DNA of 55,986 nucleotides, from positions 1 through 55,986 of the forward strand of contig PDTK01000035.1 of NCBI GenBank assembly GCA_002747175.1, given 5' to 3'. Positions 50,280 through 55,986 of this stretch are shown one piece after another. Positions within the stretch are counted from its first letter, which is position 1. Each line of letters begins with the position of its first letter. This stretch comes from Deltaproteobacteria bacterium (lineage in GTDB: Bacteria > Desulfobacterota > Desulfobacteria > Desulfobacterales > Desulfosarcinaceae). The position numbers were made by a program, and so were the translations under genes. The notes beneath the pieces were generated by a model, which was not told the DNA's origin, did not search any database, and saw only the letters and a program-made list of their open reading frames with translations.

Positions 50280-53200
50280 ATGAAGTGGTCGTTATTGCGC
50301 ACCATCAATAAAACGCCCTTTCTGGTCCTTGCGCTGGTGGGGGTAGCCATTGGGTTGGGAACATTTTTATACAATAACTGGTTGCTCAAAGAGCGCAGTT
50401 ATCTGGCCCGTAACCAGGAGATCCTGGAGACCGCCTACCGGGCCAGCGTTCAGATGTACCGGCTGGCCATGGACGGATTCTACACCCACAGCATCAACCA
50501 ATCCGATTTCATCCAGTTGTTTGCCGAGGGAGCCGAGGCTTCCGGGGCCAAGGCGGCCCTGGCCAAGGGACGATTATACCGCTGGCTTTTCCCCCAGTAC
50601 CAGGACATGAAAAAGCACAACATTTTGCATTTGCACCTTCACCTGGCCGACGGCTCCAGTTTTTTGCGTTTTCACAAACCCAACCGATATGGGGATTCAC
50701 TGATGGCGCTGCGCCAGTCGATTCGGATCGTCAATACCGAGTATCATCCGGTACACGGATTCGAAACCGGCCGCGTACGGTCAGGTTTCCGGTATGTCTA
50801 TCCTATCTCCCGTGAGGGACGCCACCTGGGTTCCGTGGAGGTGGGTGTGTCGACCAAAGGCATCCGGGATGCCATGGCCGAACTGGCCCCCCACCGCGAA
50901 TACGCCTTTGTGCTGAAACGGGAACTGATCGAACCGCACGTGTTCGCCGAGGAGAAATGGCTCTACTCCACCTCCGACCTGAATCCGGGCTACATCTCTG
51001 AAGATGCCAACGCCCTTTTGCCGGAAAGCCCGCCGCCGCTGTCACAAGCGGCCAGGGAGGTCAACCGGCGGCTGGCCGGCAATGAATGTGTACAGACGGC
51101 CATGGGCCGGGGTGAGGCCATTACGGTTACCACCGATTTACAAGCAAATCGCTATATCGTTTCCCTGATGCCCATATACGACATTGCCGACCAATTGGCC
51201 GCATACCTGATAACCTACGCCCCGGATTCGGTGACCGGGACATACAAGAAGGAATTTATCGTCTATCTGGCCGCGGCGGTTGCGGCTTTGGGGATGATCG
51301 GCAGTTTGTTGCTGGGCCTGCGCAAGCGGACCGTTGAACTGGCCCGCGAACAACGGGATATGCAGGTTTTCAATGATACCCTGGCTGAAGGTGTTTACGT
51401 CATGGATGCCAAGGGTATCATTTTGCGCATGAACCCGGCGGCCTGCCAAATCCTGGGATACAAGGATGACGAAATGGTCGGTCAATCAGCCCACGACCGA
51501 TTTCACAGTCATTCATCCAACGCGTATATGGATGCACAGGACTGTCCCGTGTATAGGAGTGTGAGCCTTGGCCAGCCTTATGACAGCGAGGAAGAATTCG
51601 TTCATAAATCCGGAAGGACACTGATTGTCGAATTGGCAATCCGGCCCATATACACGCAGGGCAAACTGGTGGGTTCGGTGACCGCCTTTCACGACATCAC
51701 CGAACGAAAACGGACCGAGGTGGCCCTGAAAAAGAGTGAGGAGATCGCCCGCAAGTTGTCCACAGCGGTCGAGCAGAGCCCGGCAAGCGTGATGATCACG
51801 GGACTGGACGGCAGCATCGAATACGTCAATACCAAGTTCGTTGAAAAGACCGGATATTCCCTGGACGAAATCGTGGGACAAAATCCCCGAATCCTTCAAT
51901 CCGGCATGACACCCCGTAAAACATATCAGGAATTGTGGGCAGCCCTTGCCGGCGGCAGAGTATGGAAAGGGGAATTGCACAATCGGTGCAAGGACGGGGA
52001 TTTGTGCTGGGAATTTGCCTCCATTTCACCCATTCGGGACGATCACGACAACATCACCCACTATATCTCCATCATGGAGGACATCACCGAACGTAAGCGC
52101 ATGGAGAAGGACCTGCGTGAAAAGGAATTGATCCAGCGGACGCTCATGGAAAGTCTGCCCGTGGGGCTATTTATCGTCGACGCCCAGAGCCGGACGATCG
52201 AGCGGGTCAACCCCACCGCAGCGCGGCTTTTCGGTGCTCCGCCGGAAGACATCGCCGGTAAAACCTGTCACCGTTTCATGTGCCCGGCCGAAGTCGCTTC
52301 CTGTCCGCTGCTGGACCTCGGCCAGGAGATAGACAGTTCCGACCGGAAATTGCTCCGCTATGACGGCACCACGATCCCGGTGTTAAAAACGGTTACCCGG
52401 ATCACGGTCCAGGGGCAACCCAAGCTGTTGGAGTGTATCATAGACATCCGCAGTCGTATTGCGGCCGAGGAAGCCCTGCAGCAGGCCAATGAAAAATTGA
52501 AGGCTGCCATCGTTCAGGCCGAAGAGCTGGCCGAAAAGGCGGATGCCGCCAATCGGGCCAAGAGCATTTTCCTGGCCAACATGAGCCATGAAATACGCAC
52601 CCCGCTCAATGCCATCTTGGGATATTCCCAATTGCTTAAAGATGACCATACCCTGGGACGGGAACAGGTCGATCAGGTGCGTACGATCAACCGCAGCGGA
52701 GACCACCTGCTGGAATTGATCAACGGTATCCTGGAGATGTCTAAGATCGAGGCCGGCCGGATTACCATCAACAGCGAACCCATGAACCTCGACAAACTGA
52801 TCGAGGACATCGAGGCCATTTTCCAATTGGCCTGCCGTCGGAAAAATTTAAACATGGCGGTCGAAGCGACCGGGGTGAGCTGCCGGCAAATCGCGGCCGA
52901 TCGCGGAAAAGTCCGTCAGGTCCTGATCAATCTGCTTTCCAATGCAATCAAATTTACCCAAAAAGGGGGGGTCACCCTGCGCATCGTAACGGCGCCGCAT
53001 GATGAGGCCGCCTGGCAGGTGACCTGCGATGTGATCGATACGGGCAGCGGTATCGAACCGGCTGAACAGGAAAGTCTGTTCGAAGCCTTCGAGCAAACAA
53101 CCAGTGGGCGGAGCGCCTCCGAAGGGACCGGCCTGGGCTTGGCCATCAGCCGGGCCTATGCACGGGCCATGGGCGGGGATCTGCAATTGCTGGAAAGCGA

Positions 53201-53966
53201 TGTGGATCGGGGCAGTACGTTCCGTTTCACCTTCGTGGCGACAGCCAGCGAATCCTTTAAAGATTCTGAGGCTGCTTGTCAAATCGAGATGAATGCCAAA
53301 CAGGAAACGGTACCCGCGTCCGTGCGTGTACTCATCGTGGACGATGATTCGGCGAGTCGCCGCTTATTGGCACAAGTTCTGCCGCCGGCACAATACGACA
53401 CGCGCGAAGTCGACAGCGGTGAGGTGGCCCTCAAGGCCTTTGATGCATTCCTTCCTGACGTTATCCTGATGGACATCCTGCTGCCGGGAATCGACGGATA
53501 TGAGGCCTCCCGGCGTTTGCGCCGGCATCCGCAGGGAGAAGGGGTGAAAATCGTCGCCGTGACCGCCAGCGGGCTCAGCATTGATGAGATCCGACGCCGC
53601 TCCGATGAATCGGGCATTGACGAGGTGGTTACCAAACCGTTCAAAACCAGTGATATCGTGGCAGCCATCGAATCGCTTTACAGTCCGGCAGATGGCCCCG
53701 ATGCATTGCCGACGGATGGAGAGAACCCGTCGCCGGCAGCGATGTTTGCGGAAAGGGCACTTAATCTTCCCTTGGAGATACGCAATGGACTGCGATCCGC
53801 TGTGGAATTGGGGGACATGGCCGACTTCAACCGCCTTCTTGGCCGGGTGACACCCGTGGATAAAGACTTGGAATCGCACCTCAATGACCTGGCCAGCCAG
53901 TACGATTACGCCTCGCTGCTGAATCTGCTTTCAGCAGAACCTGAAACGATGGAGAAAGCGACATGA
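50280..53966 (+). CDS. Large membrane-bound hybrid histidine kinase
   Basis: Order in 1228 residues: membrane helix (about 13-32), a long periplasmic sensor region of the double-Cache kind (about 35-325), second helix (about 328-348), three PAS domains (about 362-485, 495-615, 625-740), coiled coil, HisKA with H770 in [11 protein letters not shown], HATPase_c (about 875-1010) with GTGLGLAI, a receiver domain (about 1030-1145, D1065) and a C-terminal helical tail (about 1165-1225) resembling the degenerate HPt-like ends of related deltaproteobacterial kinases. The ATG comes directly after the PhnD-like gene's stop, and the stop overlaps the next gene by four bases, so all three are one unit. 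Confidence 0.95.
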   Translation: MKWSLLRTINKTPFLVLALVGVAIGLGTFLYNNWLLKERSYLARNQEILETAYRASVQMYRLAMDGFYTHSINQSDFIQLFAEGAEASGAKAALAKGRLYRWLFPQYQDMKKHNILHLHLHLADGSSFLRFHKPNRYGDSLMALRQSIRIVNTEYHPVHGFETGRVRSGFRYVYPISREGRHLGSVEVGVSTKGIRDAMAELAPHREYAFVLKRELIEPHVFAEEKWLYSTSDLNPGYISEDANALLPESPPPLSQAAREVNRRLAGNECVQTAMGRGEAITVTTDLQANRYIVSLMPIYDIADQLAAYLITYAPDSVTGTYKKEFIVYLAAAVAALGMIGSLLLGLRKRTVELAREQRDMQVFNDTLAEGVYVMDAKGIILRMNPAACQILGYKDDEMVGQSAHDRFHSHSSNAYMDAQDCPVYRSVSLGQPYDSEEEFVHKSGRTLIVELAIRPIYTQGKLVGSVTAFHDITERKRTEVALKKSEEIARKLSTAVEQSPASVMITGLDGSIEYVNTKFVEKTGYSLDEIVGQNPRILQSGMTPRKTYQELWAALAGGRVWKGELHNRCKDGDLCWEFASISPIRDDHDNITHYISIMEDITERKRMEKDLREKELIQRTLMESLPVGLFIVDAQSRTIERVNPTAARLFGAPPEDIAGKTCHRFMCPAEVASCPLLDLGQEIDSSDRKLLRYDGTTIPVLKTVTRITVQGQPKLLECIIDIRSRIAAEEALQQANEKLKAAIVQAEELAEKADAANRAKSIFLANMSHEIRTPLNAILGYSQLLKDDHTLGREQVDQVRTINRSGDHLLELINGILEMSKIEAGRITINSEPMNLDKLIEDIEAIFQLACRRKNLNMAVEATGVSCRQIAADRGKVRQVLINLLSNAIKFTQKGGVTLRIVTAPHDEAAWQVTCDVIDTGSGIEPAEQESLFEAFEQTTSGRSASEGTGLGLAISRAYARAMGGDLQLLESDVDRGSTFRFTFVATASESFKDSEAACQIEMNAKQETVPASVRVLIVDDDSASRRLLAQVLPPAQYDTREVDSGEVALKAFDAFLPDVILMDILLPGIDGYEASRRLRRHPQGEGVKIVAVTASGLSIDEIRRRSDESGIDEVVTKPFKTSDIVAAIESLYSPADGPDALPTDGENPSPAAMFAERALNLPLEIRNGLRSAVELGDMADFNRLLGRVTPVDKDLESHLNDLASQYDYASLLNLLSAEPETMEKAT

Positions 53967-55063
53967 TGAACTGGAACACCATCATGATTATCGATGACAC
54001 CCCGGAAAATCTACAGGTGCTGACCGCGATGCTCCAGCGTAAAGGGTATACGGTGGCCGCTTTTCCCAGGGGAAAGATGGCCTTGGCGGCGGCGGCCCGG
54101 AAACCCCCGGATCTGATCCTGCTGGACATCAACATGCCGGAAATGGACGGCTACGAAGTTTGCGAGGCCTTCAAATCCGATTTGTCACTCAAAGACATCC
54201 CCATCATCTTCATCAGCGCCCTGGACGGCACCGACGATAAGGTACGTGCCCTAAAATGCGGGGGCGTTGATTACATAAACAAACCGTTTCAAATGGAAGA
54301 GGTATACGCCCGGGTAGACACCCACCTGCAACTGAGCAGTACCCAGGACGTGTTGCGGCAATTCAACGAAAAACTCAAGGATCGTGTAGCACAGCAGGTG
54401 GAGGAACTCACCAAATCACAGTTGGCCATGATTTTTGCTTTGGCCAAACTCTCTCACACCCGGGATGACGATACCGGACTGCACCTGGAACGGGTGCAGC
54501 ATCTATGTAAACTCCTGACCTCGGCTTTGGCCCGGACGCCTGTTTTCAAGCATGCGATCTCTCACGAATTCATCACTACCATTTTTCATGCCAGTCCGCT
54601 GCACGATTTAGGGAAGGTCGGCATTGCCGATGCAATTTTGCTCAAACCGGAACGATTGACCCATGAAGAGTTTGAAATCATGAAAACCCATACGACCCTC
54701 GGTGCCGCCACCCTGGAATCGGTCCACAACCAGTATCCCAAAAACGAATTCGTCACCATGGGTCTCGAGATCGCCAAATACCATCACGAAAAATGGGATG
54801 GCAGCGGTTATCCCGAAGGCCTGGTCGGAGAGGCCATACCGCTCAGCGCCCGGATTATGGCGTTGGTGGACATGTACGATGCCCTGCGGTCCCGTCGGCC
54901 GTACAAAGAGCCGTTTTCACATGAAAAGGCCACGGCGATTATCACCGATCTCAGTGGTTCTCATTTCGACCCGCGCATCGTCAAGGTCTTTATCGGCATC
55001 GCAGCCGATTTCGAAAGCATCCACGCTTCATTGATGGATGATATGCCGGATGGACTGAGTTAA
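53963..55063 (+). CDS. Response regulator with HD-GYP c-di-GMP phosphodiesterase domain
   Basis: The 366-residue protein has a receiver domain (1-120, D55 in LLDINMPEMDGYE), a linking coiled coil (about 125-150) and an HD-GYP domain (about 155-355). Metal and substrate residues are present: HDLGK with H214-D215, G282-Y-P284 in the HD-GYP signature, and HEKWDGSGYPEGL. Most proteins of this type hydrolyse cyclic di-GMP to pGpG or GMP. It overlaps the hybrid kinase gene by four bases and is the likely phosphorylation target of that kinase. Confidence 0.95.
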   Translation: MMNWNTIMIIDDTPENLQVLTAMLQRKGYTVAAFPRGKMALAAAARKPPDLILLDINMPEMDGYEVCEAFKSDLSLKDIPIIFISALDGTDDKVRALKCGGVDYINKPFQMEEVYARVDTHLQLSSTQDVLRQFNEKLKDRVAQQVEELTKSQLAMIFALAKLSHTRDDDTGLHLERVQHLCKLLTSALARTPVFKHAISHEFITTIFHASPLHDLGKVGIADAILLKPERLTHEEFEIMKTHTTLGAATLESVHNQYPKNEFVTMGLEIAKYHHEKWDGSGYPEGLVGEAIPLSARIMALVDMYDALRSRRPYKEPFSHEKATAIITDLSGSHFDPRIVKVFIGIAADFESIHASLMDDMPDGLS

Positions 55064-55077
55064 CGCATGAGATGATG

Positions 55078-55115
55078 GTTTCGTAAATAGGCACCAGGCA
55101 TGTCATTCCCGGCTA
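55078..55115. repeat. Repeat D, copy 2
   Basis: Shares 'gtttcgtaaa' and 'caccaggcatgtcattcccg' with 38053-38106, but the following hairpin is not kept. It lies in the gap before the MCP-like gene. Confidence 0.55.
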
Positions 55116-55241
55116 TGCGAAGGCTTATAACTATTTGATAATAATTTGTATTATTGTTTTCGAAAAGGACTAAAAACAATCATTCCCGACGACATTTTTG
55201 TCAATTGTGGATAAAAAAACAATTCTGAGAAGGAACGAACG

Positions 55242-55928
55242 ATGTCGTTGAAAAAACTTTTTTCGTATATTTTCGTAGTTTTTACCATTTTGCTTGTCTG
55301 TATGGGTGTTATTTCTTTTCTGCTGTTAAAAAATTTGGGTCATCTGGAAAATGAACAGCAAAAACGTTACCTGTCATACATGGCTGCCGATGAGTTCCGT
55401 CAGAGTTCCCAGGACCTCACGCGTTTGGCAAGAACCTATGCGTCTACAGGAGACCCGGTATACGAAACCATGTACAATGATGTCATTGCCGTTCGCAGCG
55501 GTAAAAAAGCCAGGCCCGATGGAAGAACCATATCCCTTACCCAAATCATGAAGGATCTTGGCTTTACGGCCGAAGAGTTTGCCCTGCTGGATGAAGCCTA
55601 TGCCAAATCCAAGGGACTGGTGGCAACGGAAGTAAAAGCCATGAACGCTGTCAAGGGACTGTTTGATGACGGCAGCGGGCATTATGTCAAAGGCGCGGAA
55701 CCAAACATGTCCCTTGCAAGAGAGCTCATGTTCAACCAGCAGTATCATGAGCATATCAAGGAAATTATGACTCCGGTGAATCAATTTTTTTCCAGGTTGG
55801 ACAACCGCACCAAAACTTCCTGCGATAAGTTAAAGGCCAAGGCAAATCTTTACATGAACATGTCCATTGCAATTATTGTCCTTATTTTTATGGTTCTTTT
55901 GAAATTCAAGTGGGTAAAAATGGATTAA
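55242..55928 (+). CDS. MCP-like membrane sensor module without a signalling domain
   Basis: The 228-residue protein has a membrane helix at residues about 8-30, a helical periplasmic domain (about 32-200) and a second membrane helix (about 206-222), then stops after KFKWVKMD. This is the front part of a methyl-accepting chemotaxis receptor or kinase, lacking HAMP and signalling domains. A frame one base away stays open from about 55918 to the window edge, so a frameshifted continuation is possible but its sequence is not recognisably HAMP. AGAAGGAACG lies before the ATG. Whether it is truncated or a free-standing sensor cannot be settled inside this window. Confidence 0.65.
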   Translation: MSLKKLFSYIFVVFTILLVCMGVISFLLLKNLGHLENEQQKRYLSYMAADEFRQSSQDLTRLARTYASTGDPVYETMYNDVIAVRSGKKARPDGRTISLTQIMKDLGFTAEEFALLDEAYAKSKGLVATEVKAMNAVKGLFDDGSGHYVKGAEPNMSLARELMFNQQYHEHIKEIMTPVNQFFSRLDNRTKTSCDKLKAKANLYMNMSIAIIVLIFMVLLKFKWVKMD

Positions 55929-55986
55929 TGGTCAGCAAATCCAATTTACCAGTGAGCAAGTAAACAATAGTCTTAAAATGCTTACG

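Noticed and set aside
1..55986. CRISPR array, prophage, insertion sequence or transposase
   Set aside because: No regularly spaced identical repeats and no phage or transposase-like proteins were found; the repeats seen are short, dispersed and non-coding.

Overview
The window looks like chromosomal DNA of a Gram-negative bacterium of the Desulfobacterota (Deltaproteobacteria), probably near the Desulfosarcina/Desulfobacterales group. This is an inference from gene families: a two-membrane cell with Mla, PilQ and Pel outer-membrane parts, an ExeA/GspB pair, a CoA-transferase/GNAT fusion, large PAS-rich hybrid kinases, and several families of intergenic repeats. No phage, transposase, CRISPR array or plasmid gene was seen.

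Layout. (1) 0.2-12.7 kb, minus strand: a Pel exopolysaccharide operon in the order pelC, pelA, pelB (TPR part), pelB (barrel part), pelD, pelE, pelF, pelG. PelB is split into two overlapping genes. PelA lacks its usual N-terminal hydrolase domain, and a possible scrap of that domain lies between pelC and pelA. (2) 12.8-20.9 kb, minus strand: a small XRE-type regulator, then pilM-N-O-P-Q for the type IV pilus inner-membrane platform and secretin, then a large Ig-repeat lipoprotein that ends in a terminator. (3) 20.9-21.75 kb: non-coding, repeat-rich. (4) 21.75-24.6 kb, plus strand: a histidine kinase and a sigma-54-dependent NtrC-type regulator. (5) 24.7-30.1 kb, minus strand: TPR membrane protein, PfkB-type kinase, SH3 protein, FmdB zinc ribbon, RecN, an unusual SDR protein and tRNA-Ala(CGC). 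(6) 30.1-37.9 kb, minus strand: a broken M23 peptidase, GspB-like and ExeA-like proteins, and mlaA, mlaC, mlaD, mlaF, mlaE for phospholipid transport. (7) 38.1-46.2 kb: CoA-transferase/GNAT fusion, PatB-type aminotransferase, zinc ribbon, UbiB-family kinase, a REC-PATAN-PilZ protein overlapping a MetF-like gene, a histidine-kinase fragment and a LEA14-type lipoprotein. (8) 46.6-49.1 kb: HrpB helicase. (9) 49.4-55.1 kb, plus strand: a PhnD-like binding protein, a 1228-residue hybrid kinase and an HD-GYP response regulator, tightly coupled. (10) 55.2-55.9 kb: an MCP-like sensor module without a signalling domain.

How the genes may work together. Cyclic di-GMP links several parts: PelD keeps an RxxD inhibitory site on a dead GGDEF domain, one protein carries a PilZ domain with both binding motifs, and the HD-GYP regulator should degrade the messenger. 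Pel matrix and type IV pilus genes are neighbours, which fits joint control of surface attachment, but shared regulation is not shown by the sequence. Four repeat families (called A, B, C and D here) occupy most of the larger gaps.
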